Source: Rubrobacter tropicus (GTDB taxonomy: Bacteria; Actinomycetota; Rubrobacteria; Rubrobacterales; Rubrobacteraceae). Taken from it: a stretch of 64,000 nucleotides of DNA. Position 1 is the stretch's first letter; each line of letters opens with the position of its first letter. The notes beneath the pieces were generated by a model. The model ran no database searches and was not told where the DNA came from. It saw only the letters and a list, made by a program, of their open reading frames with translations. Of the stretch, positions 49,574-58,105 are shown in pieces. The position numbers and the translations under genes were made by a program. The DNA is taken from positions 682,001 to 746,000 of the forward strand of contig NZ_CP045119.1 in the NCBI RefSeq assembly GCF_011492945.1, read 5' to 3'.

Positions 49574-49769
49574 AGGGGCTATCGGTCCCGAGGTCGAGCT
49601 GAAAAGTGGCGCTGCGCCGCCTGATAGGGCATAGTTCTTTATGTAGTTCGCGTGACAATGGGAAGTGGGGAGAATGCGTCGGATGGATGCAGGCGCGGTT
49701 TCGGTGACGTGTTAGTCAGTGAGTGTACGGGACGCCTGATAGGTGAGACGGCTCGGGGAGAGGATAGGT
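49574..49769 (+). other. leader of the second surface protein gene
   Basis: No gene. It contains TACGGGACGCCT (49726-49737), also found at 40053 minus 10 to +2 (40043-40054) in the leader of the Ig-repeat gene, and ends in the ribosome site GGGGAGAGGA. Confidence 0.3.
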
Positions 49770-50696
49770 ATGCAGCATAGGATTCTGGCGCTGATCTCGA
49801 CGGGCCGCCGGTCGAGCGTGACGGTCGCGGCGTTCTTTGTGGGCCTGATCTTGCTGGCCATGCTCGCGATCCCCGCGAACGCCCAGGAGGCCGGGGGCGA
49901 AGAAGACGCCGGAACGGTCGAGAAGGATGGGACCGTCACCAGGGTGCAAGGCTCCAGCTCCCAATCGCTGACGGTCACGCAAAAGCAGGACTCCAACGGA
50001 CAACAGACCGTGATCCAGAGCGCCCAGAGCTCGGACCGGGCGCGGGACCTGCTCGCGGGCATGATGGTGCAAGTCCGCAACACGGGCGACGACTCCGATA
50101 GGGCGAACGTCATCGGCCCGATCACGGTATCCGACTGCAAAGAGCTTGAAGTGGATTCGGACGCGGTCGTGGTCTTGCGCGGTGAGAATGACAGGGCTGT
50201 TCGTATAACCAACGGCAGCAACAACTTCTTCGTGGCGAAAGACACCAACGAGTTGAGGATAACGGGTCCTTCGGGCGGCGATCTTGTGGGTTCGAACGTA
50301 CCGAGTCTCAACGAGGGGGGCCGCAATGAAATCTTCAGTTCTTCGGGCATTACGTGCAGACGCGGCGACGCCGCTGACGACGGCGGCGGGAGCGGTGGCA
50401 ATGGCGACGGCAATTCGGGAAACACCAACACCCTCGAAGACCTGGAGTGCGACGAGTTGCTCCGGCGGTTTCGGGAGGAAGAGACCGGCCAGTATGGTGA
50501 CCGGTCTCTCTTCTCGGACGTCGAAGTTCGCAAGAAGGTCGAGGTGTGCCTGGAACAGGAAGTGATCCAGGACACCGCGGCGGACGGGCAACTGCCCGAC
50601 ACGGGTGGACTCTCGTTGTTGAGCCTCGCGGTTCTCGGTGCCGTATCGGTCGTTGCCGGGGTTTCCGTGGTTCGCGGAGCCCGAAGGGAACGGTAG
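49770..50696 (+). CDS. LPDTG-anchored surface protein
   Basis: 308 residues. ATG at 49770 has GGGGAGAGGA upstream. A long signal peptide (about 1-40, ending ANAQ) precedes a Gln/Ser-rich region, a compact domain with two Cys (TVSDCKELEVDSDAVVVLRG, GITCRRGD), a Gly/Asn linker (about 205-225) and a second pair of Cys (ECDELL, EVCLEQ). LPDTGG, a hydrophobic stretch and RRER end it. The domain is not recognised. The second sortase gene starts 36 bases downstream and is its likely partner. Confidence 0.85.
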   Translation: MQHRILALISTGRRSSVTVAAFFVGLILLAMLAIPANAQEAGGEEDAGTVEKDGTVTRVQGSSSQSLTVTQKQDSNGQQTVIQSAQSSDRARDLLAGMMVQVRNTGDDSDRANVIGPITVSDCKELEVDSDAVVVLRGENDRAVRITNGSNNFFVAKDTNELRITGPSGGDLVGSNVPSLNEGGRNEIFSSSGITCRRGDAADDGGGSGGNGDGNSGNTNTLEDLECDELLRRFREEETGQYGDRSLFSDVEVRKKVEVCLEQEVIQDTAADGQLPDTGGLSLLSLAVLGAVSVVAGVSVVRGARRER

Positions 50697-50732
50697 CCGG
50701 TAGACCGGGACGGGCGGCGAAAGGACGCGCGA

Positions 50733-51575
50733 TTGCACCTGAGGACGGGCATCACCGCGATGGTTTTCGCCCTCGTATGCGCGGTCGCGGTCGCGGCGTT
50801 CGCGCTCCTCGGCGGAACACCGGAGCCCGCGGCCGCGGTGAAGTCGGCGACGCAACGCGAGGCCGAGCCCCTGAAACGTTCGAACCCCGGCGTGGAGCCG
50901 CAGAAAGAGAGAGTCGTAGACCTCCCAGAACCCGAAGAACCAAAGCCGGAACCGAAACCCGCACCGCCCCCGGAGCCAGACCCGTCGCCGAAACCCGAGC
51001 CTGTGCCGCCTCCCGACCGCGAGCCGCGGCCCGACGAGACTCCAGACCCTAGACCGGAGGCCGATCCTGAGCCGCTGCCGGACGTCCAGGCCGAGCCGCC
51101 CAAGCCCACGGCAGAGGACGTCGCCTCGGCCCACAGGGAACGCCACTACGACCTGCCGGACGGCGCCGTCCTCGGCCTCACGGTCAAGGCCCTCGGCATC
51201 CACGACGTCCCGGTGTTCGACTCGGTCGCGGAGCGGGCCCTCGCGAGCGGCGTCGGCCACCACCCGGAGACATCGATGCCGTGGACCGACGAGCCCCAAC
51301 GAAACGTCTATTTGGCGGGGCACAAGCTCGGCTTCCCGGGCACCGCAAGCCACCTGATCTTCTACCGGTTGGGAGAGCTCGGCAGCGGGGACGAGATCCT
51401 GCTGAAGGACAGGGACGGCAAGAAGTACCGCTACGAGGTCAGCGAGAGCTTCGAGGCGGACCCGGGCGACTCGTGGGCGATGGGGCAGGTCAGGAACAGG
51501 GACATGGTGACCTTGCAGACCTGCACCGGCCCCGGCTTCTCGAAGAGGCTCATCGTCCGCGCTGATCGCCAATAG
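50733..51575 (+). CDS. sortase (class E-like), copy 2
   Basis: 280 residues with the same architecture as copy 1: N-terminal anchor, linker, sortase barrel with AGHKLG, LQTCTGPG and SKRLIVRAD. From DVASAHRERHYDLPDG to the end the two proteins differ at only a few positions. The linker here is longer and made of Pro/Glu/Lys dipeptides (PEPEEPKPEPKPAPPPEPDP...), which could span more cell wall. TTG start at 50733 with GAAAGGA. It is the second half of a duplicated client-sortase cassette. Confidence 0.92.
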   Translation: MHLRTGITAMVFALVCAVAVAAFALLGGTPEPAAAVKSATQREAEPLKRSNPGVEPQKERVVDLPEPEEPKPEPKPAPPPEPDPSPKPEPVPPPDREPRPDETPDPRPEADPEPLPDVQAEPPKPTAEDVASAHRERHYDLPDGAVLGLTVKALGIHDVPVFDSVAERALASGVGHHPETSMPWTDEPQRNVYLAGHKLGFPGTASHLIFYRLGELGSGDEILLKDRDGKKYRYEVSESFEADPGDSWAMGQVRNRDMVTLQTCTGPGFSKRLIVRADRQ

Positions 51576-51766
51576 CCCAACGCTTTCGACCCTTCCGGCC
51601 GCTCCGGCTTCGCTTCGAGCTGGCCGACTTGCTCGCTTCGGGGCTTCCTCTGGTCGCACCGTGAAGATCGGCTAGTTCATTTTGCGTATATATCGCGGGT
51701 TGATACCGTTGTATCGTGGGCCACAGGGAACGCCCCGCTTTCGGGGCCGCGGAAAGGAGATTGGTC

Positions 51767-52198
51767 GTGGGGAAGAGGTTATCGGTCGCCGTGGCGGCGG
51801 CTGTGGTGGCGGCGATGATGCTGGCCGGTCCGGTACTCGCGGCGCCGGTCGTGACGCTCGAGGCAACCCTGACGGGGGAGCAGGAGGTGCCGGGGCCGGG
51901 CGACCGGAACGGTAGGGGGGACGCGAAGCTCATAGTGAACCGGGCCAGGGTCTGCTACGTGCTCCGTTCGGACAACATCAAGCGTCCCCAGGCGGCCCAC
52001 ATACACGAGGGGCGTCGCGGGGTGGCAGGCGACATAGTCGTCGAGCTCAGGCCGCCGAGGAACGGCTTCTCAAGCGGGTGCGAGAAGATCAGCCGCGCCC
52101 TGAGCCGCGACCTCAGGAACAACCCGACGCATTACTACGTCAACGTCCACAACAAGCGTTTCCCGGACGGCGCGATCAGGGGACAATTGCACCAGTAG
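51767..52198 (+). CDS. secreted CHRD-domain protein
   Basis: 143 residues. GTG at 51767 is chosen because AAAGGAGA lies upstream. The signal peptide runs to about residue 26 (VLAAPVV). The CHRD domain, first named for chordin, is marked by LTGEQEVPGPGD, AHIHEGRRGVAGDIVVEL and NPTHYYVNVHNKRFPDGAIRGQL. The bacterial role is unknown; it is probably extracellular. It follows the sortase cassette but has no sorting signal. Confidence 0.9.
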   Translation: MGKRLSVAVAAAVVAAMMLAGPVLAAPVVTLEATLTGEQEVPGPGDRNGRGDAKLIVNRARVCYVLRSDNIKRPQAAHIHEGRRGVAGDIVVELRPPRNGFSSGCEKISRALSRDLRNNPTHYYVNVHNKRFPDGAIRGQLHQ

Positions 52199-52232
52199 CT
52201 GTTAGCTTTCAGCGGTCAGCTTTCAGCTTTTT
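52199..52232. repeat. heptamer repeat
   Basis: gctgttagctttcagcggtcagctttcagc directly after the CHRD gene stop. Confidence 0.8.
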
Positions 52233-52256
52233 AGCCCTGGAGCCGAGCATTGGTGC

Positions 52257-52625
52257 GTGAAAGATTTTCGGGGCCTGGAAGTCTGGCGGAAAGGTCACGT
52301 GTTGACCCTCGAGGTCTATGCGGCCGCGGCCGGGTTTCCGCGGGATGAGCTATACGGATTGACGAGTCAGATTCGGCGCTCTTGCTCTTCCATAGCGGCA
52401 AATATTGCCGAGGGTTGTGGAAGAAATGGAGACGCCGAACTGGCCCGCTTCCTGAAAATGGCCGCAGGCTCCGCCGGCGAGCTCGAATACCACCTGCTGT
52501 TGGCCCGCGACCTCCACCTGCTCGGACCACAGCAACACGAACGTCTGGCGGACGCTACGGTGGAAATAAAGCGCATGCTCACAACCTTCGTAAAGCGCCT
52601 CAAAGCCCCGCCGCAGAAAAGCTGA
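52257..52625 (+). CDS. four-helix bundle protein (23S rRNA IVP-like family)
   Basis: 122 residues. FRGLEVWRKGHVLTLEVY, LTSQIRRSCSSIAANIAEG and FLKMAAGSAGELEYHLLLARDL are diagnostic of the S23/IVP four-helix family, of unknown function (sometimes near rRNA intervening sequences or retroelements). No rRNA or retroelement is nearby. The GTG at 52257 lies just after a heptamer array. Confidence 0.85.
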   Translation: MKDFRGLEVWRKGHVLTLEVYAAAAGFPRDELYGLTSQIRRSCSSIAANIAEGCGRNGDAELARFLKMAAGSAGELEYHLLLARDLHLLGPQQHERLADATVEIKRMLTTFVKRLKAPPQKS

Positions 52626-52632
52626 AAGCTCT

Positions 52633-53646
52633 CTACTCCATCGATTCCGAATAGCTGCCGCTCCTCGCCGCACCGTTCATCTTCAAACGGTGGTAGAACG
52701 CTTTTTGTGCCTCTTCGACGTTGCCGGTCTGGCCTTTCCAGATCTCCATGGGCGGTTCTTGCAGCGCCCGCGCGTAGGAGAAGGAGAGCTCCCAGGGCAG
52801 ACCGTCGTACATGGAGTTCATGGCGTTGAGGTGGGCCGTGGCCTGGGTGGTGCTCTGGCCGCCTGAGAGGAAGACGATGCCGGGCACGGCGGCGGGCACG
52901 CACCGGCGCAGGCACTCGACGGTGGCCCTGGCGACCTCCTCCACGCCGGCCTGGCGTTCGGCCTCCTTGCCCGAGATGACCATGTTCGGCTTCAGGAGCA
53001 TCCCGGAGAACTCGACGTTCTGCTCGTAGAGGGCCTGGAAGGTGGCGTGGAGGGTCCACTCGGTCGCCTCGTAGCACTGCTCGATGGAGTGGTCGCCGTC
53101 TATGAGGACCTCCGGCTCGACTATCGGGACGAGGTCGTGGTCCTGGCAGAAGGCCGCGTACAGGGCGAGCGAGCGGGCGTTGGCCTCGATGCAGCCCCGC
53201 GACGGGATCCCGTCCCCGATGGTGATGACGGCCCGCCACTTGGTGAAGCGCGCCCCCATCTCCCTGTACTCGGGGAGCCTCTCGCCCAGGCCGTCGAGGC
53301 CCTGGGTGAACTTCTCGTCTGGGGAGAGGGGCATCGAGACGGTGCTCTTGTCCACCTTTATGCCGGGGATGATGCCGTGGTCCAGAAGCACCTGCGGCAG
53401 CGGCCTGCCGTCGGACGCCTCCTGGTTCAGGGTCTCCTCGAAAAGGATCACGCCCGAGAGAAACTCCCCGATCCCCTCCGTCGTAAACAACATCTCCCTG
53501 TAGGCCCGCCGGCTCTCCTCGCCCGTCTCTATCCCGACGGCCTCGAACCGCTTGCCTATGGTCCCCATGCTCTCGTCCGCGGCGAGTATGCCCTGCCCCG
53601 GCGCCACGAGCTCCCTGGCGGTCCCTTCGAGCGTCTGAACGTTCAT
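52633..53646 (-). CDS. fructose-bisphosphate aldolase class I
   Basis: Reversibly cleaves fructose-1,6-bisphosphate in glycolysis. 337 residues with the plant/animal-type class I pattern: GQGILAADESMGTIGKRF, GVILFEETLNQ, PGIKVDKS, AKWR-like TKWRAVI, IVEPEVLIDGDH, GMLLKPNMV (Schiff-base Lys) and FLSGGQST. ATG at 53646 with GGGGAGAGGAG. The stop converges on the four-helix gene with a 7-base gap. Confidence 0.94.
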   Translation of the reverse strand: MNVQTLEGTARELVAPGQGILAADESMGTIGKRFEAVGIETGEESRRAYREMLFTTEGIGEFLSGVILFEETLNQEASDGRPLPQVLLDHGIIPGIKVDKSTVSMPLSPDEKFTQGLDGLGERLPEYREMGARFTKWRAVITIGDGIPSRGCIEANARSLALYAAFCQDHDLVPIVEPEVLIDGDHSIEQCYEATEWTLHATFQALYEQNVEFSGMLLKPNMVISGKEAERQAGVEEVARATVECLRRCVPAAVPGIVFLSGGQSTTQATAHLNAMNSMYDGLPWELSFSYARALQEPPMEIWKGQTGNVEEAQKAFYHRLKMNGAARSGSYSESME

Positions 53647-53684
53647 CCGGCTCCTCTCCCCGTCTTGAATCCCACGTATAGAAC

Positions 53685-53712
53685 GGGGCCCCGGGCCGCG
53701 GCCCGGGGCCCC
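53685..53712. terminator. 28-base GC-only palindrome
   Basis: GGGGCCCCGGGCC and GGCCCGGGGCCCC (13-bp stem) flank GC. It lies between the small basic gene at 53743 and aldolase on the minus strand and probably terminates the former. Confidence 0.6.
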
Positions 53713-53742
53713 ATCGCTATGGCGTTCTGGCGAGGTCCCTTG

Positions 53743-53901
53743 CTAGGTCCTTACCAGCTCGCGTTCTTTCTCCGGCACGCGCCTGACGGCCTCCCTCGCC
53801 TCTCCTTTTCGGCGCCTGCGCTCCTCTCGCTCCCGCTTCGCCCGCCTGCGGGCCTCTTCCTGGGCTTCCCGGGCTTCGTGGTCCCTGTGGGAGTAGCACA
53901 C
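53743..53901 (-). CDS. short highly charged coiled-coil protein
   Basis: 52 residues, not recognised. The GTG at 53901 has GAGGAGGTGGC upstream, a strong ribosome site. The N-terminus is VCYSHRDHEAREAQEEA and the middle an Arg/Glu-rich helix (RRRAKREREERRRRKGEAR), ending KERELVRT. A single early Cys and continuous charged helix suggest a small coiled coil or nucleic-acid-binding peptide (inference). It is isolated from its neighbours and ends before a strong hairpin. Confidence 0.55.
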   Translation of the reverse strand: MCYSHRDHEAREAQEEARRRAKREREERRRRKGEAREAVRRVPEKERELVRT

Positions 53902-54074
53902 GGCTGCCACCTCCTCGCTAGCTTTCCCTACCGAAACTACTACCCGCCCCCGCGCCCGCTAAACCCTTTGACACCCTTTTCACGCGCGCCACCTCGGGAG
54001 GGTTCCGCGCGGGCTCCGATAGGCGGCTCGTGGCGGCCGTTAGGAACGCGGGCAACGATAGGAGAGGAGGCGCC

Positions 54075-54166
54075 GTGTCCGCAGAGGAGAGCAAAAGCGT
54101 GTCCGCCGGTTCGTCGATGAGGTGATGAACGGGGGCGCGACGCCGCAGTCCGAAGACGGCGCCTGA
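54075..54166 (+). pseudogene. remnant of a SnoaL-like/polyketide cyclase gene
   Basis: After GGAGAGGAGG a GTG opens VSAEESKSV. One base shift later the sequence continues VRRFVDEVMNGG, the classic beginning of SnoaL-like proteins, then stops at 54166. It is probably a decayed gene start. The surrounding 53902-54260 holds no other gene; AGGCNTC-like repeats lie at 54168-54195. Confidence 0.4.
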
Positions 54167-54260
54167 GGCCCGATACCTGAAGCCAGATACCTCCCGACGG
54201 TTACGCGACGCCCCGCGTGTGGTACGAATGCGGGCAGTAGACCCTTAGGAGAGCAGACAC

Positions 54261-56315
54261 ATGCCGAACCGACTGGCCGGGGAGACGAGCCCCTACCTCC
54301 TGCAGCACAAGGACAACCCCGTGGACTGGTATCCGTGGGGCGAGGAGGCCCTGGCGCGGGCGCGCGAGGAGGACAGGCCGATCCTGCTCTCCGTGGGCTA
54401 CTCGGCCTGCCACTGGTGCCACGTCATGGAGCGCGAGTCGTTCGAGGACGAGCAGACGGCGCGCATGATGAACGAGCACTTCGTGAACATAAAGGTCGAC
54501 CGCGAGGAGCGGCCCGACATCGACTCGATCTACATGTCCGCCGTCCAGGCCCTGACCCGCAGCGGCGGCTGGCCGATGACGGTCTTCATGACGCCCGACG
54601 GTGCCCCGTTCTACGGCGGCACGTACTTCCCGCCCGTCCCGCGGGGCGGCCTCCCGTCCTTCCAGCAACTCCTCCTGACCCTCGCCGACGCCTACGAGAA
54701 CCGCCGCGAGGAAGTCCTTCAGAGCGCGGGCTCCGTCCGCGACTACCTCCAGGCCTCGACGGGCGCCGCCATGCCGAAGGCGGAGGCGGCGGGGGCCGAG
54801 GTGCTGGCGGGCGCGGGCGCCGCCCTGCTCGACCAGCACGACGACCGATTCGGCGGGTTCGGCGGGGCGCCCAAGTTCCCCCAGCCGATGAACCTGGAGG
54901 TGCTGCTGCGCCACCACCACAGGACAGGAGACCGGGGCGCTTTGGCGGCCGTGGAGACGACCCTGCGCCGGATGGCCGACGGCGGGATCTACGACCACCT
55001 CGGCGGGGGCTTCGCCCGCTACTCCGTCGACGCGTACTGGCTCGTCCCGCACTTCGAGAAGATGCTCTACGACAACGCGCTCTTGTCCAGGATCTACCTC
55101 GAAGCCCACCAGGCCACGGGCGACCCCTTCTACCGCCGCGTCGCCGAGGAGACCCTCGACTACGTCCTGCGCGACATGACGAGCCCGGAGGGCGGCTTCT
55201 ACTCCGCCGAGGACGCGGACTCCGAGGGCGAGGAGGGCAAGTTCTACGTCTGGACGCCGCGGGAGATAGAGGAAGTTCTCGGCCCGGAGGACGCGAGGCT
55301 CGCGATCCGGTACTGGGACGTGACCGAGCGGGGCAACTTCGAGGGCAAGAACATCCTCAACGTGCCGCGTCCTTTGGAGGCCGTGGCCGACGAGTTCGGT
55401 CTGGCGCCGGGGGCGTTGTGGGACCGTATAGTCGGGATCCGGTCGAGGCTCCTGGCGGCCCGCGACGAAAGGGTGAGGCCGGGCCGGGACGAGAAGGTGC
55501 TCGCGGCGTGGAACGGGCTCATGCTCCGCTCCTTCGCCCTGGCGGCCCGCGTTACGGGCCGGGACGACTACCTCGAAGCCGCAAGGAAGAACGCGGCGTT
55601 CCTGATCGGGAACATGAAAACTGACGGTCGCATCCACCGCTCCTACAAGGACGGGCGGGCGCGGTTCAACGGCTACCTGGAGGACTACGCGATGGTCGCG
55701 GACGGGCTCGTGGCGCTGTACGAGGCGACCTTCGAGACGCGCTGGCTCGTCGAGGCCGACGTGCTCTGCGGCGCGATGAACGAGCTCTTCTGGGACGAGG
55801 AGAGGCGGTCCTTCTACGACACCCCCGCCGACCACGAGGAGCTCGTAACCCGCCCGCGCGACGTCTACGACAACGCCACACCGTCGGGAAACTCCGTGGC
55901 CGTCGAGGTCTTGCTGAGGCTCGCGCTCCTGCTCGACCGGAACGACTACAGGCAGCGGGCCGAGGAGGTGCTCGACGAGATGGGAGGGGGGATGGAGAAG
56001 ATCCCGTCGGCCTTCGGGCGCCTGCTCGCCGCCCTCGACTTCTCCGCCTCGGGGACCCGCGAGGTCGCGATCATAGGCGACCCCGACGCCGCCGACACGA
56101 GGGCGCTGCTCGACGTCGTCTACTCCCGCTACCTGCCGAACAAGGTTGTGGCCGGCCGGGCGGAGGAGGACGCGGAGTCGGCCGGCCTGATCCCACTGTT
56201 GGCCCAGCGCCCAACCCGCGACGGCAAGGCGACGGCCTACGTCTGCGAGGGCTACGCCTGCCAGGCCCCCACCACGGACCCGGAAGAGCTAAGAAAACAA
56301 CTCGAGACCCATTAG
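54261..56315 (+). CDS. YyaL-type protein: thioredoxin-like domain plus (alpha/alpha)6 barrel
   Basis: 684 residues. The N-terminal DUF255/thioredoxin-like domain has [22 protein letters not shown] and [16 protein letters not shown], with a CHWC active-site-like motif. The rest resembles N-acylglucosamine 2-epimerase/cellobiose epimerase-type barrels ([39 protein letters not shown]). The family (YyaL, spermatogenesis-associated protein 20) has no settled function; a role in thiol or sugar chemistry is inferred. Not cotranscribed with clear neighbours. Confidence 0.9.
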   Translation: MPNRLAGETSPYLLQHKDNPVDWYPWGEEALARAREEDRPILLSVGYSACHWCHVMERESFEDEQTARMMNEHFVNIKVDREERPDIDSIYMSAVQALTRSGGWPMTVFMTPDGAPFYGGTYFPPVPRGGLPSFQQLLLTLADAYENRREEVLQSAGSVRDYLQASTGAAMPKAEAAGAEVLAGAGAALLDQHDDRFGGFGGAPKFPQPMNLEVLLRHHHRTGDRGALAAVETTLRRMADGGIYDHLGGGFARYSVDAYWLVPHFEKMLYDNALLSRIYLEAHQATGDPFYRRVAEETLDYVLRDMTSPEGGFYSAEDADSEGEEGKFYVWTPREIEEVLGPEDARLAIRYWDVTERGNFEGKNILNVPRPLEAVADEFGLAPGALWDRIVGIRSRLLAARDERVRPGRDEKVLAAWNGLMLRSFALAARVTGRDDYLEAARKNAAFLIGNMKTDGRIHRSYKDGRARFNGYLEDYAMVADGLVALYEATFETRWLVEADVLCGAMNELFWDEERRSFYDTPADHEELVTRPRDVYDNATPSGNSVAVEVLLRLALLLDRNDYRQRAEEVLDEMGGGMEKIPSAFGRLLAALDFSASGTREVAIIGDPDAADTRALLDVVYSRYLPNKVVAGRAEEDAESAGLIPLLAQRPTRDGKATAYVCEGYACQAPTTDPEELRKQLETH

Positions 56316-56338
56316 CCGCGCGATATCTTGGCTGGTAG

Positions 56339-56354
56339 TACCATACATATGGTA
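56339..56354. promoter_or_regulatory. operator overlapping the antitoxin start
   Basis: TACCATA-CA-TATGGTA, a perfect 7-2-7 inverted repeat, ends on the A of the ATG at 56354. Autoregulation by the ribbon-helix-helix protein is likely. Confidence 0.65.
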
Positions 56355-56584
56355 TGCGCAAGACGACAGTATATTTGGAGGATGAAGAGGCGGAAGGGCT
56401 TCGTCGGCTCGCGGCCGAGAGCGGTGAGTCACAGGCGGAGTTGATCCGTGAGGGTGTCCGCCGGCTTTTGCGGGAAGGTACGGAGCGGACTTTTCACAGC
56501 ATGGGCAAGGGCGCGGGGAGCGGTGAGACTAGGCCCCGCTGGGGCGCGGATGCCGTGCGTGAGAAGACGCGCGGGCGCCGGTAG
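56354..56584 (+). CDS. ribbon-helix-helix (CopG-type) antitoxin
   Basis: 76 residues. RKTTVYLEDEEAEGLRRLAAESGESQAELIREGVRRLL is a clear ribbon-helix-helix: TTVYL beta strand, then two helices. The C-terminal tail (FHSMGKGAGSGETRPRWGADAVREKTRGR) would wrap the toxin. It precedes the PIN-domain gene by 8 bases and has a palindrome at its own start, the typical vapB arrangement. Confidence 0.9.
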   Translation: MRKTTVYLEDEEAEGLRRLAAESGESQAELIREGVRRLLREGTERTFHSMGKGAGSGETRPRWGADAVREKTRGRR

Positions 56585-56592
56585 AAGGAGTT

Positions 56593-57015
56593 GTGGCCCT
56601 CATAGTGGATGCCGGCGGGCTCTACGCGCAGGCAGACCGGGCCGATCCGGCGCACGAGGCTGTGGCCGAGGTTCTCAAAGAAGAGCGTGGGCCGCTGGTG
56701 ACTTCGGGAATCGCCGTCGCAGAAGCCGATTACCTGATCTTGAACCGTTTAGGTTTCGATGTCGAGCTTGCCTCTCTGGACGATCTGGCCGAGGGAACAT
56801 TCATCCTCGAAGCTCTGACGCGCGGTGATCTCGATGTGGCACGCGGTCTGGCGCGTCGTTATAGGGACCTGGAGTTGGGACTGGCCGACGTGTCGCTGGT
56901 GGTCCTGGCGAAACGTTACGACACCAGGCGAATCGTCACGTTTGACGAACGCGCATTCCGGGCCGTGACGCCCCTGCAGGGCGGGAGCTTCACTATCCTC
57001 CCGGCTGACGGATGA
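56593..57015 (+). CDS. PIN-domain toxin (VapC-like)
   Basis: 140 residues, probable Mg2+-dependent ribonuclease. The acidic residues of PIN domains appear in order: VDAGGLYAQAD (Asp), VAEADYLIL (Glu), LELGLADVSLVVLAKRY (Asp) and IVTFDERAFRAV (Asp). Partner of the RHH antitoxin immediately upstream. GTG start. The stop overlaps the ATG of the DUF5946-like gene (ATGA). Confidence 0.9.
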   Translation: MALIVDAGGLYAQADRADPAHEAVAEVLKEERGPLVTSGIAVAEADYLILNRLGFDVELASLDDLAEGTFILEALTRGDLDVARGLARRYRDLELGLADVSLVVLAKRYDTRRIVTFDERAFRAVTPLQGGSFTILPADG

Positions 57016-57509
57016 AAGGGGCTCGACCGTGCGTCGGGTGCGGGGCGCTCGTGCCGGATATCGGCGGGCCGACGCACCGCTACATCGGCGCCTCGCCCGG
57101 ATGCTGGGAGATATACGGGGAGGTGCTGGGGAGGGAATACGAGGACTACTCGCGATTCGCGCCCGTCCACCGGCTGACCGTGGATGCCTACGCGGCGCAG
57201 CACCCCGGGACGCCCTCTCCGCAGGCGGTAGGGTCCGTGGGGGTGCACCTGATCCGGCTGCACCTCCAACTCGAACGCGGCCTGCCCCACGACCACGCGA
57301 ACGCCGCCATGTTGCACATATCATCCCGCCTCAAAAAGGACTTCGTCTGGCTCGACCCGCCTGACCACCTCGGGGATCTCACGGTGCTCCACGTTAGCGA
57401 GGCCGGGAATCCTGACGACCACGCGGAGCGGGTGCGCGCGTGGGCCCGGTCCGTGTGGGAGGCCTGGTCCCCGCACCACGAGACGGTACGCCGGTGGGCG
57501 GGTGGATAA
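57012..57509 (+). CDS. DUF5946 family protein
   Basis: 165 residues, function unknown. CVGCGALVPDIGGPTHRYIGASPGCWEIYGEVLGREY and HAYAAQHPG-like VDAYAAQHPGTPSPQAVGSVGVHLIRLHLQLERG are typical. An N-terminal CxxC and a later Cys may bind a metal. The ATG overlaps the toxin stop, so it may be translated with the toxin-antitoxin pair by chance or function. Confidence 0.82.
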   Translation: MKGARPCVGCGALVPDIGGPTHRYIGASPGCWEIYGEVLGREYEDYSRFAPVHRLTVDAYAAQHPGTPSPQAVGSVGVHLIRLHLQLERGLPHDHANAAMLHISSRLKKDFVWLDPPDHLGDLTVLHVSEAGNPDDHAERVRAWARSVWEAWSPHHETVRRWAGG

Positions 57510-57559
57510 TACTGCCGATTCGGTTGCCACTTTACGGGCCGGGTCGTATTCTTACCCGG

Positions 57560-57682
57560 CGCCTGTCGCCGGGAGACCGGCTATCAGAAGAAAAAGCTGA
57601 CCGCTGAAAGCTGCGGCGAAGCCGTAGCGGGCTGAAAGCTGACAGCGCGCTTTGCTTACAGCAAATCGCCAGAGCGGAGGCA
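57560..57682. repeat. heptamer array
   Basis: Inverted-orientation copies (gctgaccgctgaaagctgcgg, gggctgaaagctgacagcgcgc) fill the gap, ending with the hairpin TTTGCT-TAC-AGCAAA (57652-57666) before the YedE gene. Confidence 0.7.
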
Positions 57683-57685
57683 GAG

Positions 57686-58105
57686 ATGGAAGATTTCACG
57701 CCCGTAAGCGGGCTTTTGGGTGGTTTGCTCATAGGGCTCGCCGTGGCGCTCTTGCTGTGGCTCAACGGCAGGCTGGCCGGGATCAGCGGCATCGTGGGCG
57801 GCCTGGTGCCGGGCGGGGCGCGCGACGGGTGGTGGCGCTGGGCCTTCGTCGCCGGCCTGGTGCTCGGCGCCCTCGCCTACGTGCTGGTGGCCGGCGGCGC
57901 CGACGCCGTCGAGGTCACGGCCTCCCTGCCCGTGCTCGTGGTCGGGGGTCTTCTGGTCGGCTTCGGCACCAGGCTCGGCTCGGGCTGCACCAGCGGCCAC
58001 GGCCTCTGCGGGCTCGCCAGGTCCTCCAGACGCTCCGTGGTCGCCACGGCCGTCTTCTTCGGCGTCGCGATGCTCACCGTCTTCGTCGGAAGCCACGTCC
58101 TGTGA
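57686..58105 (+). CDS. YedE/YeeE-type sulfur transport membrane protein, first half
   Basis: 139 residues with about four membrane helices. GLLGGLLIGLAVALLLWLNGRLAGISGI and the Cys-containing GFGTRLGSGCTSGHGLCGLARSS are YedE/YeeE hallmarks; the Cys take part in thiosulfate uptake in characterised members. The gene is split in two halves as in many genomes; the second starts 4 bases before its stop. Confidence 0.9.
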   Translation: MEDFTPVSGLLGGLLIGLAVALLLWLNGRLAGISGIVGGLVPGGARDGWWRWAFVAGLVLGALAYVLVAGGADAVEVTASLPVLVVGGLLVGFGTRLGSGCTSGHGLCGLARSSRRSVVATAVFFGVAMLTVFVGSHVL

